This document shows positions 8,501 to 18,881 of a stretch of DNA of 64,000 bases, piece by piece; the stretch's first letter is position 1, and each line of letters starts with the position of its first letter. Made by a program: the position numbers and the translations under genes. Source of the DNA: Providencia manganoxydans. GTDB lineage: Bacteria; Pseudomonadota; Gammaproteobacteria; Enterobacterales; Enterobacteriaceae. The notes under the pieces were generated by a model. It was not told the origin of the DNA, ran no database searches, and saw nothing but the letters and a program-made list of their open reading frames with translations. The stretch covers positions 868,001 to 932,000 of the forward strand of contig NZ_CP067099.1 in the NCBI RefSeq assembly GCF_016618195.1, given 5' to 3'.

Positions 8501-8579
8501 CGATATACTTTTAAATTATTTTAGTATTTTATTAACGTGCTATTTAATTAATAAAACTAACAACTCATAAGGTTTTATT

Positions 8580-9614
8580 ATGTCAGCATATCCACTACCG
8601 ATTATTGATCTTCGTGAATTAGATGATCCAAGTACCCGTGAAAACTTCTATCAAAAATTACGTTTTACAGCACGTGAAATCGGTTTTTTTTATCTTATTG
8701 GGCACGATGTTTCATCGGAACAACGAGAAAATTTATTAGCCACCACGAAACGCTTTTTTTCTTTACCAATAACCGAAAAAAGTAAAATAGATATGAGCCA
8801 TTCAAAACATTTTCGTGGCTATACTGGGTCAACACAAGAAAATACGCGTAATCAACCTGACTATCGAGAACAAATTGATATTGGTGAAGAGCTGCCTGCA
8901 TTATCTTTAACAGAACAGGATCCTATTTGGTTTAATTTGCAAGGGCCAAATCAATGGCCTGATGCACTACCTGAATTAAGAGAGCAGGCGCTGGCTTGGC
9001 AATCGGCTATGAGAGCAACTGCAATTAAATTAATTAAGGCATTTCTTGTTGCATTAGAGCTTCCTGAAAACAGCTTTGATCCTATTATTGCTGATCCTGC
9101 CCAGCATTTATTGAAACTAATTCATTATCCTGCACGTGAAAATAGTTTTAATGGGGAACAAGGTGTTGGTGCACATAAAGATGCAGGGATCTTAACTTTA
9201 TTATGGCAAGACAACATTGGCGGATTGCAGGTTGAGACGGATAGTGGTTGGGTTGATGTTGCACCTTTAGAAAATGCTTTTGTTGTCAATATTGGTGAGG
9301 TTTTTGAATTAGCCACCAATGGCTACCTACGTGCGAATGTTCATCAGGTAGTTAGAAAGCAAAACAGCGTGTCACGCTATTCGATCGCCTATTTTATTAC
9401 GCCGAGTGTATTTGCGAATGAAGTACCCTTATTACCTCTACCTGCTTATTTGGCTAAACAAGCATTGGGGCCTGATAGCGATCCACTAAACCCTTTATTT
9501 ACGAATTTGGGTAAAAATGCCATCAAAGGGCGACTACGTTCACATTTATCAGTAACGCGCCAATTTTATCCGGAGGAATACGAGCAAATAATTAAAAATA
9601 GCAATATCTTATGA
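8580..9614 (+). CDS. 2-oxoglutarate/Fe(II)-type oxygenase, isopenicillin N synthase-like family
   Basis: 344 aa. The N-terminal DIOX_N-like part includes PLPIIDLRELDD, FYLIGHDV and the FRGYTGSTQENT motif. The jelly-roll core shows the iron triad His199-x-Asp201 (GAHKDAGILTLL) and His255 (RANVHQVVRK), then Arg266-x-Ser268 (SRYSIAYF), which binds the 2-oxoglutarate carboxylate in this superfamily. All key residues are present, so it should be active. The reaction could be hydroxylation, ring closure or desaturation of a small molecule. It is followed after 42 bp by a Cys/Met-metabolism PLP enzyme and is probably cotranscribed. Substrate unknown. Confidence 0.9.
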   Translation: MSAYPLPIIDLRELDDPSTRENFYQKLRFTAREIGFFYLIGHDVSSEQRENLLATTKRFFSLPITEKSKIDMSHSKHFRGYTGSTQENTRNQPDYREQIDIGEELPALSLTEQDPIWFNLQGPNQWPDALPELREQALAWQSAMRATAIKLIKAFLVALELPENSFDPIIADPAQHLLKLIHYPARENSFNGEQGVGAHKDAGILTLLWQDNIGGLQVETDSGWVDVAPLENAFVVNIGEVFELATNGYLRANVHQVVRKQNSVSRYSIAYFITPSVFANEVPLLPLPAYLAKQALGPDSDPLNPLFTNLGKNAIKGRLRSHLSVTRQFYPEEYEQIIKNSNIL

Positions 9615-9656
9615 TGTACTTAGCATACAGCTGAGCGTTTATTTTATTGGAGTACC

Positions 9657-10943
9657 ATGATGTCAAATCGCTATTATAAAAAAGAGCTTAACGGGCACAC
9701 ATTAGCAGCAGAAACATTAATGATGAGCTATGGATATGATCCACAGCTTTCAGAAGGTGCGATTAAGCCCCCTGTATTTTTAACTTCTACATTTGTATTT
9801 AAAACGGCACAGGAAGGGAAAGCATTTTTTGATATGGTTAGTGGGCGCACACCAACGCCTGAAGATCAAAAACAAGGGCTTGTATACTCTCGTTTTAATC
9901 ATCCAAACAGCGAAATCGTTGAAGACCGGCTCGCGTTATATGAAGGTGCGGAGAGTGCGGCACTGTTTTCTTCAGGGATGTCAGCGATCACTACCTGCCT
10001 AATGGCATTTTTGAAGCCTGGAGATGTATTACTGCATTCTCAACCATTATACGGTGGAACGGAAACGCTATTCTTAAATACATTGGCTCGTTTTGGTATT
10101 ACTTCAATTCCTTTCGCAAATGGCTGCGATGTGGAATCGATAAGAGAAGTGATTAAAGGTGTTGATCCAGCTAAAAACATTGCAGCTATCTATATCGAAA
10201 CACCTTCGAATCCATTGAATACGTTAGTGGACATTCACTTATTGAGCGAGCTAACCAAAGAGATAGCGCAAACGCGTCAAAACGAGAAACCACTATTGAT
10301 CTGCGATAACACCTTACTTGGGCCAGTTTTCCAGAAACCGTTATCATTAGGTGCTGATTTAAGTGTGTACTCACTAACTAAATATGTTGGGGGTCATTCT
10401 GATTTAGTTGCCGGTGGTGTTGTTGGTAGCCGTCAGCTATTGAATAAAGTTCGTGCGCAACGTAATGCGATTGGTACACAGCTTGATCCGCATTCAAGTT
10501 GGATGCTTGGACGTTCACTGGAAACATTACAGTTACGCATGGAAAAAGCCAATGATAATGCCCTGCAATTAGCGACGTTCTTGCATCAACACCCCAAAGT
10601 CAAAAAGGTCCATTATCCTGAGTTTTTACCACCAGAAAGTATTGAATATCAAATCTATCAACGTCAATGCACAGGTGCAGGTTCAACCTTTTCAATTAAT
10701 GTCGGAGAGAATGAAGAGGACGCATTTAATTTCTTAAACCATCTGGCACTGTTTAAGCTTGCGGTGAGTTTAGGTGGTACAGAATCTTTGGCTTGCCATC
10801 CTGCATCGACAACCCATTCAGGGATTGCAGCATCAGTTCGCCAAGCAACAGGTATTGAAAGTAACTTAGTCCGCTTATCAGTAGGAATTGAAAACGTTAA
10901 TGATTTAAAGCAAGCGCTATCGCAGGCTTTGGATGCTATCTAG
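9657..10943 (+). CDS. Cystathionine gamma-synthase/gamma-lyase family PLP enzyme
   Basis: 428 aa, fold-type I Cys/Met metabolism enzyme. Tyr77 and Arg79 (VYSRFNHPN) belong to the phosphate-binding pair from the neighbouring subunit. FSSGMSAI, PLYGGTETLF and the Schiff-base Lys242 (YSLTKYVGGHSDL) are intact, as is the C-terminal SLGGTESLACHPASTTH, including the substrate-carboxylate region. A long insertion after FFDMVSGRTPTPEDQKQG and the length set it apart from E. coli MetB and MetC (about 390 aa). It could be a gamma- or beta-lyase or a sulfhydrylase. The SD GGAG lies 4 bp before the first of two consecutive ATGs. It pairs with the upstream oxygenase, suggesting they act in one pathway. 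Confidence 0.88.
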   Translation: MMSNRYYKKELNGHTLAAETLMMSYGYDPQLSEGAIKPPVFLTSTFVFKTAQEGKAFFDMVSGRTPTPEDQKQGLVYSRFNHPNSEIVEDRLALYEGAESAALFSSGMSAITTCLMAFLKPGDVLLHSQPLYGGTETLFLNTLARFGITSIPFANGCDVESIREVIKGVDPAKNIAAIYIETPSNPLNTLVDIHLLSELTKEIAQTRQNEKPLLICDNTLLGPVFQKPLSLGADLSVYSLTKYVGGHSDLVAGGVVGSRQLLNKVRAQRNAIGTQLDPHSSWMLGRSLETLQLRMEKANDNALQLATFLHQHPKVKKVHYPEFLPPESIEYQIYQRQCTGAGSTFSINVGENEEDAFNFLNHLALFKLAVSLGGTESLACHPASTTHSGIAASVRQATGIESNLVRLSVGIENVNDLKQALSQALDAI

Positions 10944-10954
10944 TTTGAAAAATT

Positions 10955-10985
10955 GCAGAGGCATTAGCCTCTGCGGATTGTTTTT
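10955..10985. terminator. Bidirectional terminator between the PLP enzyme gene and sbcC
   Basis: GCAGAGGC (10955-10962), loop ATTA, GCCTCTGC (10967-10974). A TTTTT tract follows on the plus strand, and AATTTTTC follows on the minus strand, serving both convergent genes. Confidence 0.85.
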
Positions 10986-13900
10986 AGTTAACTCGATATT
11001 GGCTAGGTAATTCACTAAATCCAAAACCATTGGTTTTTTTCACGGGGATCTGCACAGGTATCCGTTCTTTCATTGCCTCAACATGGCTAATGACCCCAAT
11101 GGTTTTACCTGAGGCATTTAGACTTTCTAAAGCATCTAAGGCGATATCCAAGGTTTCTGGATCGAGCGTCCCAAATCCTTCATCAAGGAATAATGATTCC
11201 AACTGCGTTTTATTGCTCACCATATCTGATAACGCCAATGCCAATGCGAGGCTGACCAAGAAACTTTCGCCTCCGGAAAGGGTTTTGATATCCCTGATGG
11301 TATCGGCTTGCCAGACATCAATCACTTGTAATTCAAGATCAGAATTATGGCTCCGTTTTAAGATATAACGCCCATGTAGCTTATCGAGCCGCTGATTGGC
11401 GAGCGAAATAAGACAATCAAAGGTTAAGCCTTGTGCATAGCGACGGAATTTATCTCCCTCGGCAGAGCCAATTAATTCATTGAGTAGTCCCCAATCATCA
11501 CAATGCGCTTGGCTTTGTTCTATTTCCTGTAATAGGCCACGCTGTTGGTGGCGTTGCTGCTTATCAGTATTTAGCTGACTGATAATTTGCCCTTGCTGCT
11601 GATTGAGATTTTTTATTGCACTATCAAGTTCATTAATATCATGCTGCAATTGTGCTTGCTGGGTATTTAACATCTCTTTTGGCTGTTGTGCCAAATGCTC
11701 TTGTAATGCTAACTCACCTTCTTTATAACGTGTTTCTGCTTGTATGCAGGATTGCTTTAATTGTTGATGTAATTGTTCTAATCGCAATTTTTCTTCAGCT
11801 GATAATAACGCTTCCAAAAATGTCTGCTGTGTCGCAAAAGGGCTGTTTATCAGTGCTTGATTAAAATGTTCTTGGGCGCTGCTCTGTTGCTGCTGACCCT
11901 TCTCAATCGCACTGCTAACTTCACGATAGCTCCCTTTTAGTGATGCGATTTCTTTTTCACGATAAGTCACTTGCTCGTTGAGCTGTTGTAGCTGAGCAGT
12001 GATCTTCTCTTGTTCTACGCGTAATTGGCTGACAAATTGTGAGATGGATTGACCTCCCAGCAATGATTGTCGCGAGTGCTGCTTTTGTTGCAGTAACAGT
12101 TGCAGTTGTTGTAACTGCTGTTGGCTATTTTCTAATTGTTGTTTCACCGTAGCTTGTTGAGCGACTTCGGCCTGTAACATAGCCTCTGTGACGGCAATTT
12201 TTTTGGTGAGATCTTGGATGGCCTGTTTTTTGACTTCATATAACTGACCGCGTTTTTCTAGTCCATCAAACCACTGAGAAATGTGTTCATTAGCCGGTAA
12301 TTGAAAGGCTGATAATGACGATTGCAGTTGTTGATGTTGTTCATTATATCGTTGTTGCTGAGTCACTAGCTGCGTTTGGGTTTCATCGATTGAGCGTTGA
12401 ATGTGCTGTATGCGCTCATCAAGTAAAGTTAACGTTGATTGTTGCTGCTTATTTAATGATTGTTTTTCATGCAACTGATGCTTTGATTGCTGATATTCAC
12501 GTTCTAGTAACGTGAAATCCTCCAAGAGCTGTTGTTGGCGAGAGAGCTGTTGCTGGCTTTGATTGAGCAGCTGCTCTACGGCGCTTTGCTCAATCGCTAA
12601 ATCATCAATCATTGCTTTCTGACAGGTTGTTACCCACTGTTTTTGTATGTGACTTTCTTGATTGGCAAGTTGTAATAGTGCTTGCTGGTTGTCCTCTTGC
12701 CGTTGAATATCCTTTTGCAATTGTGTTTGTTGAGTGACTAAGGTGTGTTTGAGTTGCTCAAATTGCGTTGTTAGTTCATGTAAACGTTGTTCTGTTTGGC
12801 TCGGCTCAATGGCTTGATATTCGGTTACCGCAGGGTGTTCAGTTGCTCCACAAAGTGGGCAAGGGTTACCTGCGATCAGCTGTTGGCGTTCTGTTTCTAA
12901 GCTGACTATTTTTTGTTCTAATCGTAATCGAGCCTGTAAATCGGTTAAATGTGGCTGAGTATGGCTAATTTGTGTTTCTATCTGTTGGCACTGTTTTTCA
13001 ACTTGTGTGATTGATTGGGTAATCTCTTTTTGTTGAGTTAATTTAATTTGCTGCTGATTTTGCAGCTCTTGCCATTGAGTAAGCAGAACGGGTAACAATT
13101 GTAGATGCTGTGCTGTTATGCGCAATTGCTCAACAGATTGGCTAATTTTTTCAAGATCATGAGTTTCCAGCCATGCTAAATATTTTTTTTCAATTTGCTG
13201 GTAAATAGCACTATCTTGCTCAACTTGTTGTTGAAGTTGCGCATATTGTTCGGTTTGTTGCTTTTGTTCATTGCATGACGTTGCATATTGTTGTTTTAGT
13301 GTCTGCTGTTTCTGTTCAAGCTGGGTAACTTGTTTTTTAGATTGTTCAAGATATTGCTCCTGTTGACGCCATGAAGCAATATGTTGCGAAATTAGTGCAT
13401 CTTGTTGGTTTTCTTGCAAATAATGCTGAATAGTGCTGAGTTCTGTATTTGACAGTGTTATTTGCTGTTGAGCACGTTCAATTACGGTTTGTTTTGTTTG
13501 ATGTTGGGATTGATATTGATTTTGTTGCTCTAGTATTTCTTTAATTTGCTGATTTAAATTAATAATTTCGTTATCTAATGGGCGAACTTGGTTATCGATC
13601 ACTAACGTTTGTTGCTGGACGTAGCTTAGGTGCTGCGTATTTTGCGTATTAACTTGTGTTAATTGTTCTTGTAATGGAGCTAGCTGTTGAGTCTGAGTAT
13701 TTAGAGCCAGTAAAAGATTTTGCTGTTTTTCTAATAATTCATTTAGTGATTGTTGTTGGCGCTCTACATCTTGCCATAGAGGGCGTAGGTGCTCAGCAGG
13801 GATGTTATCAGTGAGTTTTTTTAGTTCAGGTTCAGCTAATTGATAGGCACTTTGAGCTTGTTGCAGCTCTAATTGCTGCTGTTGTAAACGTATATTGAGT

Positions 13901-14661
13901 TGCTGTTGGCGTTGCTGCCAATGTAGTATTTGCTGATTTTGTGTACGCTTTTGATTTAACTCTATTTCTTTTTCAGCCAAACGTTGTTGTTCAGTGAGTA
14001 ATGTTTGATATTCATCTTCTGTGAGTAAGTGAATACTTTGTGCACGAGCTTTTAAAATTTCTAAATCATTTTTAACGTGTTTGTGCTGACGATAAATGTA
14101 ACTCGAGATTTGGCTATAAATTTCGGTGCCAGTGATTTCCTCAAGTAAATCAGCTCGTTCTTTTTCACTGGCATTCAAAAAGGCTGCAAAATCACCTTGA
14201 GATAGAAGGATTGATTTAGTGAAACGGCCAAAATCGAGCCCAGTAATTTGAATAATTTGCTCTCTGACTTCACTGATTTTCTCAGCGATAATTTTGCCAT
14301 CATTCACCGTGGCTAACTCGGCCTTCGGTGACTGTAATTTACCATCAGGCTTATTACTTGCGCGTCTTTGGCTCCAAAAAGCGCGGTAGGCTGTTCCTTT
14401 CACTTCAAACTCAACTTCCGCAAGACATTCGCCTGTGTGACGGGTCATGAGTTCATTTTGGCTGGCTGATAAGGTATTTAAACGCGGAGTTTGATGATAA
14501 AGAGCAAGACAAATCGCATCTAACAGTGTTGTTTTACCAGCTCCGGTAGGGCCAGTAATGGCGAATAGGCCTTGGCTGATAAAAGGTTCTTGGTTAAAGT
14601 CAATTTTCCATTCACCTTTGAGGGAGTTAATATTTTTAAAACGTAAACTCAGTATTTTCAT
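10984..14661 (-). CDS. sbcC: SbcC, ATPase subunit of the SbcCD nuclease (Rad50-like)
   Basis: 1225 aa. The N-terminal Walker A is [14 protein letters not shown]. Two very long coiled-coil arms flank a zinc hook C601-PLC604. The ABC signature ([19 protein letters not shown]) and Walker B ([12 protein letters not shown]) close the ATPase head. With SbcD it opens hairpins and removes protein-blocked double-strand ends. It is about 175 residues longer than E. coli SbcC (1048). The extra length is in the arms, which are extraordinarily rich in glutamine (runs such as [15 protein letters not shown]). It is the second gene of sbcDC: its ATG overlaps the sbcD stop by 4 bp (ATGA), giving translational coupling. 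Confidence 0.97.
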   Translation of the reverse strand: MKILSLRFKNINSLKGEWKIDFNQEPFISQGLFAITGPTGAGKTTLLDAICLALYHQTPRLNTLSASQNELMTRHTGECLAEVEFEVKGTAYRAFWSQRRASNKPDGKLQSPKAELATVNDGKIIAEKISEVREQIIQITGLDFGRFTKSILLSQGDFAAFLNASEKERADLLEEITGTEIYSQISSYIYRQHKHVKNDLEILKARAQSIHLLTEDEYQTLLTEQQRLAEKEIELNQKRTQNQQILHWQQRQQQLNIRLQQQQLELQQAQSAYQLAEPELKKLTDNIPAEHLRPLWQDVERQQQSLNELLEKQQNLLLALNTQTQQLAPLQEQLTQVNTQNTQHLSYVQQQTLVIDNQVRPLDNEIINLNQQIKEILEQQNQYQSQHQTKQTVIERAQQQITLSNTELSTIQHYLQENQQDALISQHIASWRQQEQYLEQSKKQVTQLEQKQQTLKQQYATSCNEQKQQTEQYAQLQQQVEQDSAIYQQIEKKYLAWLETHDLEKISQSVEQLRITAQHLQLLPVLLTQWQELQNQQQIKLTQQKEITQSITQVEKQCQQIETQISHTQPHLTDLQARLRLEQKIVSLETERQQLIAGNPCPLCGATEHPAVTEYQAIEPSQTEQRLHELTTQFEQLKHTLVTQQTQLQKDIQRQEDNQQALLQLANQESHIQKQWVTTCQKAMIDDLAIEQSAVEQLLNQSQQQLSRQQQLLEDFTLLEREYQQSKHQLHEKQSLNKQQQSTLTLLDERIQHIQRSIDETQTQLVTQQQRYNEQHQQLQSSLSAFQLPANEHISQWFDGLEKRGQLYEVKKQAIQDLTKKIAVTEAMLQAEVAQQATVKQQLENSQQQLQQLQLLLQQKQHSRQSLLGGQSISQFVSQLRVEQEKITAQLQQLNEQVTYREKEIASLKGSYREVSSAIEKGQQQQSSAQEHFNQALINSPFATQQTFLEALLSAEEKLRLEQLHQQLKQSCIQAETRYKEGELALQEHLAQQPKEMLNTQQAQLQHDINELDSAIKNLNQQQGQIISQLNTDKQQRHQQRGLLQEIEQSQAHCDDWGLLNELIGSAEGDKFRRYAQGLTFDCLISLANQRLDKLHGRYILKRSHNSDLELQVIDVWQADTIRDIKTLSGGESFLVSLALALALSDMVSNKTQLESLFLDEGFGTLDPETLDIALDALESLNASGKTIGVISHVEAMKERIPVQIPVKKTNGFGFSELPSQYRVN

Positions 14662-15878
14662 GCGTCCCCCTCAAGCTCAGAACGTAATGCATCGTGAGAT
14701 TGTTTAAATAGCAGTAAGAGCCGTTGTTCTTTTTCTTTATCGCCCAGTTCTTCTTCTGTTAAGCGACGTAAAAACACCTCTTCGGCGGTAAGCTCATTTA
14801 ATGTTTCATTGGCGAGAGCTGTCTGTTGGCCTTGTGGCTGCTTGCGAGCTCGACGTAACAAAACCACGTCAACAGGTAAATCTTTAACCAATGCTTCAAT
14901 ACGTTGCTGTATATCAGCAAGGTAGTCTTGGCTGGCAACCTCGATATCCAGCCAAATGGGTTGAATATTGTCATTATTATCTATTTCATTTAGCTGCTTT
15001 TGGATATCGGCAAGTGATCCTTTGAGGGTTTTTAATGGCTGAAATATAGGGATCGGTAATTGTTGAATTTGAGCGATATCACTGCGATCGAACTCCACTA
15101 AACAAACGCTTTTTTGTTGTTCAGCTTCATCAAAACTTAATGCAATAGGTGACCCGCAATAGCGAATGTGCGGTTTTCCGCCGATGACTTGTGGACGATG
15201 GATATGCCCCAATGCAATATAGTCGGCAGGGGGAAAGGCTCCTGATGGAAAGGCATCTAGGGTGCCGATATAAATATCCCGCACAGAATCAGAAACTTCG
15301 GCACCAACAACGGTTAGATGACCTGTGGCAATAATCGGAATTTCAAGCCCCAAAGCTTCACGTTGTTGCTGGGCTAGTTGATAGCTACACTGATAATATT
15401 CACTAATTGCATTTTGTAGTGAGAGCTGTTTTTGTTCGCTACTTTGCCCTGCAACGCTGAGTTGAATATCCCTTGGGCGCAGAAATGGGATAGCGCATAG
15501 CAATGCCCCTGGCTCACCTTGTGCATTTTTAAGTGTGATGACATGGGGTTGACTACCCGAGGTGACAACATCAGTATTTAAATAAGCCAGTAGTGAACTG
15601 GTTTCATTTAACACAGAAACAGAATCATGATTACCGCTGAGTATCACCAATTGGCAGCCAGTTTGTTGTAAAGAGACGACAAATTGGTTGTAAAGTTCTC
15701 TTGCATAGCTGGGCGGTGAGCCCGTATCAAAGATATCACCGGCAACAATGACAGCATCAACCTGATATTGTTTAACTTGTTCGATTAGCCAAGTTAAGAA
15801 ATATTGGTGTTCCGCAGCACGGCTTTTTGTAAAAAAATATTGGCCAAGGTGCCAGTCAGAGGTATGGATGATACGCAT
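14658..15878 (-). CDS. sbcD: SbcD, nuclease subunit of SbcCD (Mre11-like)
   Basis: 406 aa from the ATG at 15878 (the codon before it, TTG, is not needed). The calcineurin-like phosphoesterase motifs are complete: [30 protein letters not shown] and ALGHIHRPQ, which bind the two Mn ions. A C-terminal region docks on SbcC. AGGAA lies about 9 bp before the start. It is the first gene of sbcDC and divergent from phoB, as in E. coli. Confidence 0.97.
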   Translation of the reverse strand: MRIIHTSDWHLGQYFFTKSRAAEHQYFLTWLIEQVKQYQVDAVIVAGDIFDTGSPPSYARELYNQFVVSLQQTGCQLVILSGNHDSVSVLNETSSLLAYLNTDVVTSGSQPHVITLKNAQGEPGALLCAIPFLRPRDIQLSVAGQSSEQKQLSLQNAISEYYQCSYQLAQQQREALGLEIPIIATGHLTVVGAEVSDSVRDIYIGTLDAFPSGAFPPADYIALGHIHRPQVIGGKPHIRYCGSPIALSFDEAEQQKSVCLVEFDRSDIAQIQQLPIPIFQPLKTLKGSLADIQKQLNEIDNNDNIQPIWLDIEVASQDYLADIQQRIEALVKDLPVDVVLLRRARKQPQGQQTALANETLNELTAEEVFLRRLTEEELGDKEKEQRLLLLFKQSHDALRSELEGDA

Positions 15879-15902
15879 CAATATAGGTTCCTAAGGATGA
15901 CT

Positions 15903-15960
15903 AATCGTCATATTTAAAGTTGCAGTTACCAACGCTATCACTTGAAGTATGACGAATACT
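15903..15960. repeat. ERIC remnant forming a fold-back
   Basis: Two copies of the same ERIC end face each other: CGTCATATTTAAAGTTGCAG and CACTTGAAGTATGACGA. They give a 58-bp inverted repeat between sbcD and phoB. It looks like an internal deletion or rearrangement product. Confidence 0.6.
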
Positions 15961-16113
15961 GGAATTGAAATTATGCTAATTGAACGTTATGCAGTATACC
16001 TTATCAGAGCGCGTTGATGCGGAGAATTGTCGTTTTGCTCATATGACCTCGATATTTCACTAAAATGACAATTATTATCGGACTATCATCATTGAGTGTT
16101 AACATTCATAATT

Positions 16114-16135
16114 CTGTCATAAAAGTGACGCATAA
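16114..16135 (+). promoter_or_regulatory. Pho box of phoB
   Basis: Two adjacent 11-bp units, CTGTCATAAAA and GTGACGCATAA, closely match the PhoB-binding site of the E. coli phoB promoter. CATAAT can serve as the -10 element. PhoB would activate its own operon under phosphate limitation. Confidence 0.85.
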
Positions 16136-16178
16136 TGATTTTACTTTTAATAATCTCTTCTTATTTACAGGATTAATC

Positions 16179-16868
16179 ATGGCAAGACGCATTCTAGTAG
16201 TTGAAGATGAAGCGCCCATCCGAGAAATGGTTTGTTTTGTACTAGAGCAGAATGGTTTTCAGTCTATTGAAGCTGATGATTATGATTCCGCAATTGCGCA
16301 GTTAGTTGACCCGTTACCTGATTTGGTGTTATTGGATTGGATGATCCCGGGTGGTTCAGGGATCCAAGTAATTAAACATATGAAACGTGACAGTGACACG
16401 CGTGATGTGCCCGTGATGATGCTGACTGCGCGTGGGGAAGAGGAAGACCGAGTAAAAGGGCTAGAAGTTGGGGCTGATGATTATTTGATTAAGCCTTTTT
16501 CACCAAAAGAGCTGGTGGCTCGTGTTAAAGCCATTTTACGTCGTATTTCGCCGATGGCGACAGAAGACATCATTGAAATGAACGGGTTAACATTAGATCC
16601 AACCTCTCACCGTGTCAGTAGTCAAGATACGCCTATTGATATGGGGCCAACGGAATATAAATTACTGCATTTCTTTATGACTCACCCTGAGCGGGTGTAT
16701 AGTCGTGAGCAGCTACTTAATTATGTTTGGGGCGCAAATGTTTATGTAGAAGATCGCACCGTTGACGTACATATTCGCCGCCTTAGAAAGGCATTAGAAG
16801 TCGAAGGGCATGATAAAATGGTGCAAACAGTTCGTGGTACGGGCTATCGCTTCTCAACGCGTTACTGA
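16179..16868 (+). CDS. phoB: PhoB, phosphate regulon response regulator
   Basis: 229 aa from the ATG at 16179, where [18 protein letters not shown] matches E. coli PhoB exactly in layout; an in-frame ATG at 16065 lies upstream of the Pho box and is rejected. The receiver domain has the acidic pocket VVEDE, the phospho-acceptor Asp in [10 protein letters not shown] and Lys in [11 protein letters not shown]. The OmpR-type winged-helix domain has the recognition stretch [18 protein letters not shown]. Phosphorylated by PhoR, it activates phosphate-scavenging genes. phoR follows after 20 bp. Confidence 0.98.
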   Translation: MARRILVVEDEAPIREMVCFVLEQNGFQSIEADDYDSAIAQLVDPLPDLVLLDWMIPGGSGIQVIKHMKRDSDTRDVPVMMLTARGEEEDRVKGLEVGADDYLIKPFSPKELVARVKAILRRISPMATEDIIEMNGLTLDPTSHRVSSQDTPIDMGPTEYKLLHFFMTHPERVYSREQLLNYVWGANVYVEDRTVDVHIRRLRKALEVEGHDKMVQTVRGTGYRFSTRY

Positions 16869-16888
16869 TAACTAAAGGGGATTCCCGC

Positions 16889-18202
16889 GTGCTTGAACGC
16901 TTATCATGGAAACAGCTGATTTTAGGGCTGTTTTTATTTATTTTACCTGCATTAATTTTATCTTTATTTATCGGCCATCTTGCATGGCTGTTGGTGATTT
17001 CGCTTGCAGCAGCGCTGATTTGGCATAGTTATAACTTAATGAAACTGTCATATTGGTTATGGCTAGACCGTAGTATGCTCCCTCCTGATGGTAAAGGTGG
17101 ATGGGAACCCATATTTTACGGGATATATCAAATGCAACAACGTAATCGTAAACGTCGTCGTGAGCTAGGACAATTAATTAAGCGGTTTCGAAGTGGGGCT
17201 GAATCTTTACCTGATGCCGTGGTAATGATGACGCTTGAAGGGAATATTTTTTGGTGTAATCGCCATGCCCAACACTTATTGGGTTTTCGTTGGCCTGAAG
17301 ATAGTGGACAACCTATTTTTAACTTACTACGTTACCCTGATTTTAGTCGTTATTTTACCTTACAGAATTATGAGCAACCGTTAACGCTTGAGCTGAATAG
17401 TGGTGCGATTGTTGAATTTCGTATTCTTCCTTATACGGAAGGTCAATTATTAATGGTGGCTCGCGATGTCACTGAAAAACGTCGGTTAGAAAAAGCACGT
17501 AGAGATTTTTTTGCTAACGTAAGTCATGAGTTACGCACGCCATTGACGGTTATTCAGGGGTATCTTGAAGTACTGGATGACCAAGAAAATACCTCACCCG
17601 CCAATAAAAAAGCCCTTCATGTGATGCAAGAACAAGCACACCGTATGGATAGCTTGGTTAAGCAATTATTGCAACTATCACGTATTGAAGTGGCTCCACA
17701 AATTAGTTTAGATGAGCAGATTAATATCCCTGTTATTTTAAAAATGATTGAGCAAGAGGCGATTAGCTTAAGTCAGGGGCGGCAACAATTTGAATTTTCT
17801 GTCGATGAAAAACTGCGTGTTTATGGTAATGAGGAACAACTGCGTAGTGCGGTAGCAAACTTAGTGTATAACGCGATTGCTCATACACCTGAAGGCTCAA
17901 CTATTCGTGTTAGTTGGCAGAAAAATCATCATGGCGCACGCTTTAGTGTGGCAGATAATGGTACAGGGATCCCTGCTGAACATATCCCTCGCTTGACCGA
18001 GCGTTTTTATCGTGTTGATAAAGCAAGGACTCGCCATGGGAGTGGCGGAACAGGTTTAGGCTTAGCCATCGTCAAACATGCTTTACAGCACCATAATAGT
18101 CAGTTAGTGATCACCAGCCAACTTGGCAAAGGCAGTGAGTTCTCTTTTACTTTACCACCGGTGTTGATTGTAACTGATAAGAAAACGGTTAAGACAGTAT
18201 AA
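16889..18202 (+). CDS. phoR: PhoR, phosphate regulon sensor histidine kinase
   Basis: 437 aa from a GTG start preceded by AAGGGG. Two N-terminal membrane segments (about residues 10-50) are joined by a very short loop, as in E. coli PhoR. A cytoplasmic PAS domain ([20 protein letters not shown]) follows, then the H box with His213 ([18 protein letters not shown]), N box [11 protein letters not shown], and G boxes DNGTGIP and GTGLGLAI. It phosphorylates PhoB when phosphate is low, with input from the Pst/PhoU complex encoded elsewhere. Confidence 0.98.
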   Translation: MLERLSWKQLILGLFLFILPALILSLFIGHLAWLLVISLAAALIWHSYNLMKLSYWLWLDRSMLPPDGKGGWEPIFYGIYQMQQRNRKRRRELGQLIKRFRSGAESLPDAVVMMTLEGNIFWCNRHAQHLLGFRWPEDSGQPIFNLLRYPDFSRYFTLQNYEQPLTLELNSGAIVEFRILPYTEGQLLMVARDVTEKRRLEKARRDFFANVSHELRTPLTVIQGYLEVLDDQENTSPANKKALHVMQEQAHRMDSLVKQLLQLSRIEVAPQISLDEQINIPVILKMIEQEAISLSQGRQQFEFSVDEKLRVYGNEEQLRSAVANLVYNAIAHTPEGSTIRVSWQKNHHGARFSVADNGTGIPAEHIPRLTERFYRVDKARTRHGSGGTGLGLAIVKHALQHHNSQLVITSQLGKGSEFSFTLPPVLIVTDKKTVKTV

Positions 18203-18228
18203 ATAGCCCCTAACATGATCCTTGATGA

Positions 18229-18252
18229 AAGTGGCAGCTAGTTGCCGCTTTT
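18229..18252 (+). terminator. Terminator of phoBR
   Basis: AGTGGCA (18230-18236) pairs with TGCCGCT (18243-18249, one G-T pair), followed by TTTT. It lies about 27 bp past the phoR stop. Confidence 0.7.
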
Positions 18253-18675
18253 GCTTGTTAATTCAACGTATATATCCCTTTTTTAGATGTTTATTTGTTC
18301 TTTTTTAGTGATAAAAGCCAGTAGCCAAGGTCAACTTTCTCTAAACTCTAGCGACTTCTCAGGTCATTCGATATTCTATTTCCTCGTCCTCATTTAGCCA
18401 CTGTCATGGTAAATAGCGAGAGTGAATAATCGCATATTGATTGTTTTTTGTTCAAATCATATAGTGTATATTCGTAGTTTACTGACAGTAATCACTGGCT
18501 AGCAAAAATACTTTAGTGTTTTATGCTTGTTTTCTGGTTTGCTATTGCCTTTTTACCCTATAAAAGTTTTACTTGTAGCCAGTTATTGGCGATTTTCCCT
18601 ATTTTCTGAGTTTTCATCTTGCCTGATGTGATAAATAATACACATTGTATTGTTAATGGCTTGTTAATTAAAATT
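18253..18675. other. Intergenic stretch before brnQ, no gene seen
   Basis: About 420 bp of AT-rich sequence with stop codons in all frames and no recognisable RNA gene. In E. coli phoR and brnQ also flank a long control region. Any promoter here I cannot place with confidence. Confidence 0.5.
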
Positions 18676-18803
18676 CTATGCTCTACATGGTTCGAGGTAT
18701 AACTAGGCGGCGAGTGAGTGAAGTGCTAAGGGCATACAAAGGTATGTGACTAGTCGGAACGAATGATGCCATTAGTGTTGTAACTTGAAGAGTGACGAGT
18801 GTG
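18676..18803 (+). repeat. ERIC element, diverged
   Basis: Begins CTATGCTCTACATGGTTCGAG and ends GTAACTTGAAGAGTGACGAG. The core is GGGCATACAAAGGTATGTGAC. About 128 bp, in the opposite orientation to most copies in this window. Confidence 0.75.
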
Positions 18804-18821
18804 TCGTCAATTATAATTCAA

Positions 18822-18843
18822 AGAGATACCTATAGGCGTCTCT
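18822..18843. promoter_or_regulatory. Imperfect palindrome upstream of brnQ
   Basis: AGAGATACC and GGCGTCTCT flank a central TATA, giving a 22-bp near-palindrome 39 bp before the brnQ start. It could be an operator or an mRNA hairpin. No known regulator motif is recognised. Confidence 0.3.
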
Positions 18844-18881
18844 ACATTTTCTAATATCGTTACATAGATTTAATATAAAAT

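Noticed and set aside
16065..16178. Longer phoB start
   Set aside because: It would place the start codon before the Pho box and promoter; the family start [11 protein letters not shown] at 16179 is clear.
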